Shown here piece by piece: positions 25,208 to 35,720 of a stretch of DNA of 64,000 bases. A program made the position numbers and the translations under genes. The notes under the pieces were generated by a model. It was not told the DNA's origin and did no database searches. It saw only the letters and a list, made by a program, of their open reading frames with translations. The stretch is taken from positions 2,618,001 to 2,682,000 of the forward strand of contig JAJNNQ010000027.1 in the NCBI GenBank assembly GCA_027886175.1, written 5' to 3'. How positions within the stretch are numbered: position 1 is the stretch's first letter; the number at the start of each line of letters is the position of its first letter. This DNA comes from Phylloscopus collybita (Eukaryota > Chordata > Aves > Passeriformes > Phylloscopidae).

Positions 25208-26327
25208 GAAAAAAGGCGCAAAGTAGCATATTAAACTCTGCTGTTATTCACACTGTTCCTTCTCTGACAGCTTGTTAAAAATGTTGGGGGAATAGGTGCT
25301 GCTGTTATACTTTCGTTATTTGGTGCTAATTAGAACGAACTTACACAGAATCAGGAGTGGTTTCTAAAGGGAGCTGATGGTTTAATAGGAATTAATTGAA
25401 AATGCAGCCCCCAGTGGTGCAGGAGGCCACAGGGAGCAATGGCACACGTTTAAATTCACTTACCCATGTGTTTTGTGCTCCTTGCAAAGGGAGCTGTGAC
25501 TGCATCCACACCGGGGAAGCGCAGGGAGGAAGGCTGAAGACCTGGATTGCTGGGCTGGAACCAGAACCAAGCACAAACACATCCAGGTTACATTTTCCAG
25601 CTTCTTCTCCCCTTGGAAAATGCAGAGATGTGGATGGCAACAGGCTGTGTATCAACCCTGCTGCTGTGTCCAGAGGTTTGCAAAGCAAAACCAGCTGGTC
25701 AAATATCCCATAAACTAATTTTTACAGTTATTTCCCTTGTGTATTTATACCCCTCATGGCTGCAGTTTCCATCCTCAGTTCACCTGGGAGTTCCATCATG
25801 TGTAGGAATTTCTGTTCTTTCTGCTGGCTCGTGTTGGTCTTATCAAGGGTCACTGGAAAATAACCCCCTCCAAAACACAAATAAAAGAATTCTTATGAAA
25901 AGAAACAAACTGCCCCATAAAGCCTTTGTTTCTTTGACAGCAAAGCTGGGTGCTTAGGCAGTGATGTGCCATTTTTTTTTTTCAACGTTCTTGAAAATCC
26001 CATTTTAAGAGGAAAAAAAATGATAGGAAAGGCTGCATCAGTCTTGTTAAATTCCTGGGGATGGAGCTAAACATGATATGGTGTGTATCTATTGCCTTCT
26101 GCCAAAAGCACCTCAATTTTGTCAGAGAAAAATGGTAGGAGACACTGTGCCATAAGCTGATAAGGTCATATTAAATCAGCTGTCCGTTGAGTCTCACATA
26201 TTTTATATATAGACATCCCCTGAGGGGGTTGTGTTCAGACCCTGGGACAGCCAGCACATAGGTGATGGCTGACAAGCACAGCAAATCAGCTAGAAGGAAA
26301 CCACACTTTTTTCTTTTTTTCTTTTTT

Positions 26328-26329
<2 letters not shown>

Positions 26330-26358
<29 letters not shown>

Positions 26359-26372
26359 GGGGGGGGGGGGGG
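26330..26372. repeat. T29-G14 homopolymer junction
   Basis: A pyrimidine-rich lead-in of T runs broken by single Cs (26307-26329) passes into 29 T, which meets 14 G without an intervening base. Polymerase slippage expands such runs, and both read calling and assembly err here. The G14 could also form quadruplex structures. The exact lengths should be treated as provisional. Confidence 0.9.
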
Positions 26373-29300
26373 TGGAAAGTGTGCAAATTAAACAAAACAA
26401 ACTCCAGATGACATCATTTAGAATGACGATTGTGACATTGTGAGCCTTTGTAGCAGCAACAGGGAACTTTGCAGCGAAGCCTTTGAGCTGAGGGATCCGT
26501 AGCCCAGCTGAGACACTGGAACACAACAGGGATTTGGGAACAGCCCCCTTTCCCTGCAGGAGTGGTAACGAGCAGGAAAACAGGGAATGAAAAAGGAAAT
26601 CAAGTTCCGTGGTAAAGTTATTAAAATTATCATAGAATTTGCTTTGGAAAAAAAAAAAAATTGTTGCTTAATATAGCCTTAAGAATCTGGCACATTCTCG
26701 ATGATGTTAATCCATCTGCTGACATTTCATCTTCCTCTTATTGGTTTTGTTTCCAGTTTTTTGATACCTCCAGCATTTTAGATGTTATGTTATTGAAGTC
26801 GTGGGTCTTGTAGAAAACAAATTACTCCATAGACTTAATTGCACCCATCTCACTCTTTATCTTGTTGAAGTGAACTCCTTATCTGCATTTCATTGTGGAA
26901 AAAAAAAAAAATCTGCGATAGGAAACAAACATAAAAAAAAGGGAGCAGGAGTTGATCACCTCTTGCCGTTTTCCCAAGAGCAAAATTAACAAGATAAGCC
27001 GATATTAGCTGTCAGGTATTATCTAAAGCTCAAACATTCTGAGCCCTGGGTAGACCTGAGGAAACCTTGTGCTTTTGTGGCAAAGTATGGAAAAAAGTAT
27101 TCCTATTTGCATTATTTAGAGAATTAAGTTTGAGATCTTTTCCTCTCTGGGAAACTTCCTTGGTGGAGAAAGATGGTATTAGGGGGAGCTTGGTGCATTT
27201 ATCCTGCTGAAATGTGGAGCTAGAGAAGGAGTATGTTTGAACTGATCATCTGAAATTCCAGTTTCACTGTTCTGATTTCGAATGTCGACTGAAAGCACCT
27301 TGGTTTTCCAGACTGATGCCTTTTCCCTTACTGCCACCTCTGTGCTAGAATTCATATAGAATTTCCAGATTTATTTTACTGGTGCAATACTTTATGTTGT
27401 GGTTTTGTGTTTTTTTGATGCTTTTGGGTTGGGTTTGGTTTTGTTGTTGTTTTTTTTTTTCCTAGCTTCTGCATTATTTTAGACAGAATGATTCCAGGAG
27501 CCAGCAGATGAATGGCGTGTGTTGTACACGTCTCTCAAGGTGTTTCAGATTCCCTCTTTAAACAAGCATGTGCTTGTGTGCAGTTAGGCTCATGGAGCTT
27601 TGTGGTTGATGTCTATAAGTTATTCCACTTGGTGATGAATGTATGGATTCACTGCTGGAATTAGCGGAGTGTGTGGATCAGGGAAGTCAAGGCAGGAGGG
27701 GAATCTGCGGGGAAAACCCAATTGAGTGGCTTACCCGAGACTTCTGAAGTAAGTTCCTTAATTTCTTTGTGTTTTCTCTTTTGCTGCAAGGTTTTTCTTT
27801 GTTTGTACGTGTTTAATTAGTATCTCAAAAGCATATGCAAACGAGCTGTCTGGCTAAAGATTTTGGAGTGGATGAAAGTGGTTGAGGAATACAAAGGAGC
27901 ACCTACAGGGAAAACGTGCTTCTACCTCCTGTCCCATGGTTGCCAACAAGCCAAACTCCAACCTGGCTCTGCTGAAGCCAAATCTAAAGCTTTTTGTGGC
28001 CAGGCTTTCACCTCAGGTTAAAATAGATATTTGACAAAGGGCCAACTCTTCAGATGGTTGTAGAGTGTCCCACAAAGGTTGCTGAGCTGCCTGGTGGGAT
28101 GTGTCCATCGCCCAAATTATACTGTGGGCTCACTCCCAGCAGTAGGATGGCCAGGAGGAGCTGCTAAATCTGGCCCTTAGGAAAACTGACACTCTGTATG
28201 TTCCACCAAGGTTCTCCCACTCCCCTACTGTCAGAAAATGCTGAATTAGAAAGCTGCTATAAGATCCAGCTTTGTTAGAGAAATGTATCAAGATAACGGG
28301 GAATTCAGGGGTTGATTCACCGGATGGTAGTGGATGAATGGCGCCTGTTTTCTGTGCATGAATTGTAATTGACTTTATTATTAAGTCCTCAATGTATTCG
28401 TTATTTGAGCTGATTTCCTGATTCATTCTTTGTCAGTGGATTGGCTGCCAGCACTTCATTGTGGGTTTCCAACATTTAAAATTTCAGCTCTTTGTAATGG
28501 GTGTCCAAGTCACACGGCGTTCTTCTTTTTCCTGGTTGGAAAAGGGGTTGGTGCATATACTAAAAATGAACGTGAATTTAAAATTCACTTTTTAAAACAC
28601 CTTTAAAGGACATTATTTTTAGGCAAAACTTGTCTCAGTGCAACAATCTCAAAACCTGTTCCTTTTCCTTGTCCTGATCAAGCAACATACCAAAGTCTTG
28701 AGTGACACGCAGGTTTTTGCTCTGGTATTTGCACAGATTGATGTGTAGGAGCTCACTTGAAGAATCAGGCTGGAAAACAACTTGAATGCAGTGAAACAGA
28801 ATATTCACAGGCTTATTTGCAGCTTTCTCTCACTTCTAATAATAAGTGTACGTGTGGATCACTTGAGCTGTCTCGCTGTACCCAGCTCTCTGCAAGTTCT
28901 TCAGGGATTTATTTCTCTCCATCTCCAGGGCTGCCTGTTGGAGAACAGGAGACTCTGAGGCTAGATTCACCTTGCACACATGCAGTGTTGATTTCTTATC
29001 AAGTTGTGACTCAAGACCAAATGCAACCCACACTCCAGTTACCTGACCCTCTGGAATTCTGCCTCCCTCTGAGCAGCACAGCTCTGTGGGCTGACAGTGC
29101 TGGGTGTTCCCAGGATATTCTCTTTGCCTCAGGCTTTTCTTCTCTTCTCTGCAGATCTATGCACAGGTAGGATTTCTAAGCATAAAACATGTGATGTAAA
29201 GTGAAATGGAAGTTGACCTCTTTGGTGTTTGTATCAGCATCCTGAGACATGAGTTTGTCTTCATTTTCCTACTCTGGCCCTTCATGGGCTGATCAGCTGC

Positions 29301-30396
29301 TAAGTCCGTGTGTCCATGGCTGTAGAGGAAGACCTTGGGATCTGAAACACTTCAGGATAAATTGCTACATTCCCCCAGTCCTTCATTCCTCCATTTATGG
29401 GTCAGGAATAACATGGAATGGCGTTTTTGTGCAGTGGGATGCATAAAGCTTTGTCCAGCTCCTGATTTTGGCATAGAAATTGAAATGCAAGGATCCCTTA
29501 ACAGAATTAAAGAGTCTTAATCAGCAAGTCTTGATTAGAAAAATTATCAGAGGATGAAAATAATAATTCAGAGTATATGTTCATGATGGTTTCCTTGACA
29601 TGTCAGAACAATCATTGCTGGTTTTTTCTTGGTATTCAAAATGTTGGAGAAGAAAGGAAGAAGTGAGGAGACAAAGCCTCTCAGGAGGGTTTCACACTTT
29701 AAGTGTAGATATAATTATCAATCCCAATTTTAAGAGCTGTTTCTCAGTCCTTGTTTCTGAGGGGCGCAGGATTAGAGCCTATCTCCAGTAATTTCTGTCC
29801 CTAATAATGATGTATTTATTTCATATACAGATAGAGTGTGAGAGTTCAGGGAGATTTAAAATTCCCTCCTGCACAAGCTCTCGATGTTATGATGAAAGTC
29901 TCAGTTTCAGAGTAGTCTCAACTGCAGGATCCTCTCTCCTTCGAAGATTTTCTTCTCTTCCTACTCTAACTGGTCCTACTTGTCTTGGTGTAAATATTCA
30001 ACTGAACTCTTTCTATAAACGAAGGAAAGAAATCCATGACAAAGCTCTCTCAGCACCTCTTTTATTTTTTTTAATAACAATACGGGTAATTATCTTTAAA
30101 ATCTGCTGAACAATTAAAGACATTCCCATAAACAGCCCAGGCACTCCTCCAGCCCCTGTGCATGAACAGCATCATGCAGCGCCTTACGTGAGCAACACAG
30201 CTCCCAAAAATGTGCAATTTGGCCCAACAGACCAGTTGGTAAAAATCCTATATTCCTCTTCTTGCTGAAAATGGCTTTCTGAGCAATTTCTGAGAACAGA
30301 TCATTTGCTCAAACACCTTCTGAATTGACTCTCAGAGAGGAGAAAATCATTACATTTGCTAGATAACGCAAGGGCTAACTCAGCCAGCCCTGCCCA
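26373..30396. other. Non-coding stretch
   Basis: Two A13 runs lie at 26648-26660 and 26899-26911, and a T11 run at 27450-27460. A 137-codon plus frame at 28757-29170 is the longest here; it has no domain and ends beside the microexon-like site. The rest is AT-rich unique DNA with no recognised repeat. Confidence 0.6.
29155..29166 (+). other. Candidate 12-base microexon-like site
   Basis: A strong pyrimidine tract with TGC directly before the acceptor (ending CTCTGCAG at 29154) is followed by only 12 bases, ATCTATGCACAG. The donor GTAGGA comes next at 29167. Twelve bases keep the frame. Known neural microexons of vertebrates often have a UGC motif just upstream of the acceptor, which is present here. 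Nothing else supports use of the site. Confidence 0.15.
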
Positions 30397-30490
30397 CTTT
30401 GCAGATCGAGAAAGTGAGGCATAAAAGGACTTTTTTCTCCAAGTTCCAGCAGTGAGCTGGTGGCAGAGGAGGGAGGGAAGCCCAGGTGCA
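30397..30490 (-). mobile_element. MIR SINE fragment, antisense
   Basis: The text follows the reverse complement of the MIR core: a TTTGCAGATCGAGAAAGTGAGG block for 'tttacagatgaggaaactgagg', CTCCAAG for 'gcccaagg', GTGAGCTGGTGGCAGAGGAGG for 'agtaagtggcagagccgg', and GGGAAGCCCAGGTGC for 'gattcgaacccaggtc'. Order and spacing fit. MIRs are old tRNA-derived SINEs shared by amniotes, so this copy is a fossil. The family assignment is from the remembered consensus. Confidence 0.65.
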
Positions 30491-30837
30491 GGGAGCCATG
30501 GTGCTCCAGCCTCCAGTCTCTCCTGGGTGCTCCAGCTGCAGCGTTTTCCTTCAGCCAGGAAATGCTGGCCCTACGATGCCACATTTTATAATACATATAG
30601 AAATATAGAAATATATATGTACATTTATACACGTAACTTAAAAGGTAGGTGGATTTTTTTTTTTCTATGTTAAATTTATAGGTAATTTGCATAACTAATT
30701 TGTAAGCCAAAGTGTAAATGATGCTCAGCTGAAGTGACCATTTTGACAAGCAAGTGCAAACATTGTCAGAACATTGGCAGATCTGCTTTGGACAAGACTG
30801 AGCTTGACAGCTTTTTCTGTGTTCATCTGGATTTTCT

Positions 30838-30858
30838 GGGGGGGCAGCAAGGGGGGGG
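30838..30858 (+). other. Paired G runs, possible G-quadruplex
   Basis: Seven G at 30838-30844, the spacer CAGCAA, then eight G at 30851-30858. Each run can supply two G-triplets with a one- or two-base loop, which meets the usual four-tract rule. It lies in otherwise AT-rich sequence. Whether it folds is not shown. Confidence 0.5.
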
Positions 30859-33800
30859 AGTGTGTTTTGTTTTCTTTTAAGAGCTACTTAAGATTATAGC
30901 ATTATAATGGTTTTTTTAAATTTTCCATCGAGCGATGTCATTTAAGATATTAAAAAAGCTGGCACGAAAGCCAGAAAGCTGTGGGGTTTTTTTTTTTTCC
31001 TGTGCTTTTTGTGCCCAACACTGTTTAAACAAAACTATTGTGAAGCGTGGAATGCTCTCAACCATTTGACATAATAATTCAGCTCTGGTTAAAGATGATG
31101 ACTTAAGGAAAGCTCACAAGACCCCTTACACCAATGTTAGATAGGGATTACAGGGATTGGGAGTGGAGAGATCAACATTTTAAAATCCCAGAAATACGCC
31201 TAGCAATTTTGGGGGTTTTTTTTAAATCTTAGAATATTAAAATTGACAATTTGAATGGCCTAAATTTTTGGAAATTATAAAAGCCTACAACTTGACATAA
31301 AGCCCACAGAATTATTTTTTTTAAATTTTTTTTTTAGGCCAGTGGATCAGTTTCTTTGTTTCCATCCTTCTCACATATCACTCAGTTTGGACAAAATCTC
31401 TTCCTGTCTTTAGCTCTCATCCAGCCCAGTACTCCCAGGACACGGTGGGAATCTCTCCTACAGCTTTTGCAGTGAATTCTGGAAATTTGGGGTTTCACAA
31501 TGTGTGCCACAGCACAGGCCAGCCTACATTGACATACAAGAAACACCAGAAGAAAACTGTTTTATTTCTGTATGAAGAAATAGATACAGTTTTTAAATAG
31601 AATACAGACTAGGTTTGGACATTTAGTGGCAAGTTGGGGTTATCCAGGGTTAGAAAAACATGATTTTCCCATTCTTGCCTTGCCCAACAAGTGTGATGTC
31701 TCCAGGTCTAGTGGCTTTTTAACTTCAAAACATACAAAAGGACAGGTTGTAATTTTGCCTGTGGACCATTATTTATCATTGTTCTTCTGAACGATCTGCA
31801 TCTGCTTTAATAAAAAGAATATTTAAGAAACCATAAAGAAAGCTAACCCAATTCCCTTTTAATGCACTGTGTAATTAAATCTTTATTGAGATTTGAGAGC
31901 TGTGCAACCACAAAAGAAAAGAAAACAAAACAAAAAACGAGGAGTGATCATGTCTTTATATCCAGATACATATTGGGAAGAATCTGTGCAAGAAAATTTT
32001 CTTTATAGGGTCAGGTAAAAGATTGTGACTATTCCACAAGTCTGTCCTGCCTGTAATAGGATTGCACGTGGCAGGATTACGGAGGTGAATGGTTCCCTTA
32101 TGGACAGTAAGATCTCTCTGTCATTGACCTGAACACCCCTGCCTCCAAAATGAATGCCTGCATATTCCTGCTCTCCTTTAGCCAACGTGAGAATCAGGAG
32201 AGAAAATGAACACAGCTGAATTTTCTGCAGGTGTTTGCAGTGGAGGCAGCCTGTTCCCAGCTCACTCCTCAGTGCTGCATTTCAGGGATGGCCCAGCTGT
32301 GGTTCAGGCTGTGGCTGGAGCACGTGAGCAGCCTCATCCCACAGGCTCCCACCAACTCCCCACCAGAATTCCCACCCTGTGGAAATCCCAGCAAGTGGCT
32401 CCTGCTCAGAAAAGCCAGCCTTCCCATTTTACACCAGGTTTTGCTGGAATGCACAGGTGAATGTGCCCTATGTAAAATCTCACCACTGGCCCTGCTGATT
32501 TGCACCCAGCAATAGGGATTATTAATCTTTTCATGCTGAATAAAGTGCCCAGAACTGAAAAATCGTTAGTTTTGTCACAGAAGTGTTATAGATGATAAAT
32601 ATTTTGGGTAATGGATCTGTGTTTTACTACACAGAGACAAGCTCATATTTTCAGTAATGATTTTTTACAGTTAGGAAGCTTGCAGAACAGAAATCTTTCT
32701 TTTTACTGCCATAAGAGTTCACTGAGAAATGGGAGAAACCCCCCTCTCCATAATACAAGTTATCTTGTCTTTTTGCTAGCGTATATAATTACTGATGTGG
32801 GTGTTCCCACATCTTAGAATGGAAAAAGTGCTTGCCAAGATTGAAAAACCATAGTAAGCAATATAAATGATTTCTCTCACACACCAGCGTTTCTTGCTGA
32901 GACAAGTGAACTGGAACTGTGTTTAAAACCATATAATTATACTCCTATATATCATTTATTAAATCAGATTTCCCCCACCCTCTTTTCTTTCAAGTCACTT
33001 CTGAAAAACCTTGTATTCCGAGAGGTCTGGGAGCTGGGGTCCTCCCCTGGAAGAGCACTTTCTTTAAGATGAAACCCAACAAAAATGTAAAGAGCACATC
33101 TGGAGCCATGTGATGCCTTGTCCCCATGCCACCATTGCTCCTTGCTGTGATCTCTGCCATAGCTTTGGTGTCACTGAAGTCTGCTGGGCCCAGATACAAG
33201 GTGCTGTCATTTGGGGACTACCCTAGTTGTCCATGGAGCTTCTTGGCCATCCAGCCTGGTTTCCTTCACAGCACAGACCATGTAATTCCACCTCTCTGCT
33301 CCTCCCTCATGCCCAGAATTGCCTGTTCAGGTAATCCACGAACTGCAGAAAGCCGCTTGTGGATTTCCTTATTTCACACTCATTTCTATGCTGTTTAAAA
33401 CACAAAGAAGCTGACCCAGTGTTTTCACACCCCTGCAATAGAAGGACTATTAAATGATTTTTCCAGAGCACACAGATTGTGTATGCAAAGGTCCAGTACG
33501 CAAATCCTGACTTGTTTATGCCTCAGGTTGTGCATACAAAAAGCTGTTTAACTTGGAGCCAATATCTCTCTCTTTCCAGCACCCACACCTCCCTCAACCC
33601 ACCTCCTCCGAGACAGCCCGGGGAAAAGACTTTACAGCACACTCCAAAAGGCTGGGGAGCAAGGCTGTGTTGGACAAAGGGACCATCTGAATATGAATTG
33701 GTGCCTCTGCCATTCTAATCCAAGTAGAGGTTACAGGGGTTGGCTTATGAGCAGGGTCCCACCTTGGGAAGCTTTACATTGTGTGAGGGGGTGTGGGGAA

Positions 33801-34342
33801 TGCTGCTGTTAAATTTGTGGCGTAGGTGGTGCCACTCAATCCTCAGAACTTTCCTCAGTTCATCCTGTAAATTGCTAATTAAGATGTGGTGGCATCTTCT
33901 GGGACTTTCACTCCATAAAACTGAAAGTTTAAGGTTCCTCAGAACTGTTGCTGTATTCTGAGGCCCTTGCAGATCACAGAGTCTGGACAGGATTTTTTCA
34001 GGTTGAGATGTTAATTCGCATGAGCAAGAGTTGCAGTTTTGTTTTATTGTGCTCATTTTTTCCTTTGGTCATTCTGGTACTAACAGTCACTGAGAATGGA
34101 AAGTTGAATATTAATGGTTTGATATATTAAGGGAAGAAATTAGTTTACCACTCACAAGATGTGCACGTGATGAAGATGCATTAGATTTCAATCTAAATTT
34201 CCCATCAATCTTTTCTTTTTCTATTGTTTCTCCTCTTCCATCTATCCTTCTCTTCTATCCTAGGGTGGTTGTCTTGTATTTGGAGGTTTTTTGCCACTCT
34301 TTGCTTTTAGTCCTTTTCTGCTCAATCCTTTTGAACAAGGAT
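30859..34342. other. Non-coding stretch
   Basis: T runs lie at 30987-30998 and 31326-31335, within very AT-rich text from 30890 to 31340. From 32200 to 32500 there are overlapping frames of 78-94 codons in a slightly GC-richer patch, with no domain. A possible MIR piece is listed separately. Confidence 0.6.
33451..33512 (-). mobile_element. Possible MIR SINE fragment, antisense
   Basis: TTAAATGATTTTTCCAGAG, CACACAGATTGTGTATGCAA and GGTCCAGTACGCAAATCCTG line up in order with the antisense MIR phrases 'ttaagtaacttgcccaagg', 'cacacagctagtaagtggca' and 'gagccgggattcgaaccctg'. The likeness is partial, and no left part of the element is seen. Confidence 0.35.
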
Positions 34343-34364
34343 TTGACAAGGATATCCTTGTCAA
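34343..34364. repeat. Perfect 22-base palindrome
   Basis: The half site TTGACAAGGAT is followed directly by its exact reverse complement, with no spacer, centred on GATATC. A similar AACAAGGAT lies just upstream, so the half site is partly repeated in direct orientation. With equal base use, 64000/4^11, about 0.015 such palindromes, are expected by chance. No protein known to me is specific for it. Confidence 0.95.
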
Positions 34365-35507
34365 GCAGTGCTCCAGTTCTACTTGAACTCTTTGGTCTTG
34401 CAGGATGAGAACAGAGCTCCAGCATTTCCCATGTAGTGCTGCTGTCTCCAAGATTCCTAAGTTCCAACTCATGCATTTAAGGAAACTCTTTTTTTTTCCT
34501 TGTGGCCTAATTAATTTATTTAACAGTTCTCCTTTTTTGTGCTGGCCAATTTACCACGTGCTTCTACAAAATATAATATGAAATAGAACAAAACACCATT
34601 ATTTGAAGGAAGATGCTGAGAAGTATGAGAGTTATTTATTCTGATTGTTACTTGGTGACTACTTGAAAACTGTGATACTCAGGGCTATCCTTGTTAAGGA
34701 AATGTTAATTCTCATTAATAAAAGGTACAAACCATACAAAAGATAAAGAAAACAAACCTGGCCATAAGCAAAACAAACATGCTTTGGGTGTTCTGCTCAT
34801 GACCTACCATGAGCAGAGATCTGCTGAACTTACAGCAGAGTTTGCCATAGGAAAACTTACAACATATTGTCCTTTTATTGCGTTTTATGACTTCTATTAG
34901 CTTGCAAATCTAATTAGGAAGCCAATTGGCACCCAGTACGCAGTGACGGAAGCAGCACCACCTATTCTTGTGGCAGCTTTGGTTTGGCTTTATGGGTGGT
35001 CTTTGTTCCTAAAGGCTCATATGAATACCACATATTAGCTGAGCTGGTTCCCCCTTGATGTCTGTGTTGTATTGTACACATGTTGTCACTGTTTGACACT
35101 TAAACAATCCAGATTCTTACCCAGCCCATATTTAGTGCCATAATAAACTTCTGAGCATATGTTTTTGAGAGCAACAGTAACATCCATCACCGCAATGTGA
35201 CAGATAAATAAGCACTACTGGAGAGTGTCCACATCTTCAGAGGGCAGAGCTGGCCTGCAAGGTGTGTGCCAAGGGGCTGTGGGCATCTGTCTTGCCCTCA
35301 CTGAGCTTTTTTTCTTCTCCTCGTTTCAGTGAATCAAAACAGTTTCTGAAGAGACCTAAAAAGTTCACCCTGTCCATGTGAAAAGCACGTTGTTCCAAAA
35401 CTCTTCTAGGGAGACATTTCCTGTTTGGGGCTTTGGCTTGACACACAGTAGATGTAAGGCATGAAGCATTCCTCTTCCCTCTTCATCCCAATCCCTCTGT
35501 CTTGCAG
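34365..35507. other. Non-coding stretch
   Basis: Unique AT-rich DNA leading into the pyrimidine tract of the exon-like cassette at 35508. A 70-codon minus frame (34260-34472) runs in from the left across the palindrome and has no domain. Confidence 0.6.
34865..34960. promoter_or_regulatory. Candidate enhancer-like block
   Basis: Closely spaced motifs: TTTTATTGCG and TTTTATGAC (caudal-type cores), TGCAAATC, TAATTAGG at 34911-34918 (homeodomain) and the palindrome GCCAATTGGC at 34921-34930 (holding a CCAAT box). The sequence is free of simple repeats. Function is inferred from motif density only. Confidence 0.3.
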
Positions 35508-35580
35508 CGAGGAGCTCCGTGGAGGCCTGCTCTGGAGCCCTGGCAGATGTGATGGGGATGTTCGAGCCCTTCCTGCTCCC
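35508..35580 (+). other. Best candidate exon-like cassette, 73 bases
   Basis: A pyrimidine-rich stretch from about 35470 ends in TCTTGCAG at 35507. A 73-base, clearly GC-richer interval follows and stops at the consensus donor GTGAGT at 35581. Two of its three frames are open. One, beginning at 35510, contains EACSGALADVMGMFEPF, which has a natural amino-acid mix; the other, beginning at 35509, reads EELRGGLLWSPGRCDGD. I recognise neither. The GC contrast with the flanking T-rich introns-like sequence is what exons of AT-rich vertebrate introns show. No partner exon can be assigned, so it may be a non-coding RNA exon or a decoy. Confidence 0.35.
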
Positions 35581-35702
35581 GTGAGTCTCCTCTTGTTCCT
35601 GCAAAATTCCTGTCCTTGGCTGCTTTTGTTTCTACAGGGGAGGAGGGATTTTTGTGGGATTTGTTTGGGGTTTTTTTTTTTGGTTGCTGCTGTTGTTTGG
35701 GA

Positions 35703-35720
35703 TTTTTTTTTTTTTTTTTT
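35703..35720. repeat. Poly-T homopolymer, 18 bases
   Basis: T18 shortly after a separate T11 run at 35671-35681, both downstream of the exon-like cassette. Such U-rich tracts after a donor can bind TIA1-type proteins, but these lie 90-140 bases away, farther than usual. Confidence 0.95.

Larger units (their letters stand above)
21915..26329. other. Non-coding stretch
   Basis: A CpG-containing patch at about 22280-22480 (TTCGAACGCTCGACGATG, then AAACGCTCGAAGTGTGCG) is unusual for this region but has no identified role. A 128-codon minus frame (22396-22782) crosses it without domain motifs. A direct repeat GGATATTC CTGGATATTC lies near 22925. A25056-25067 T run and an A21 run follow. Remaining sequence is unassigned. 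Confidence 0.6.
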
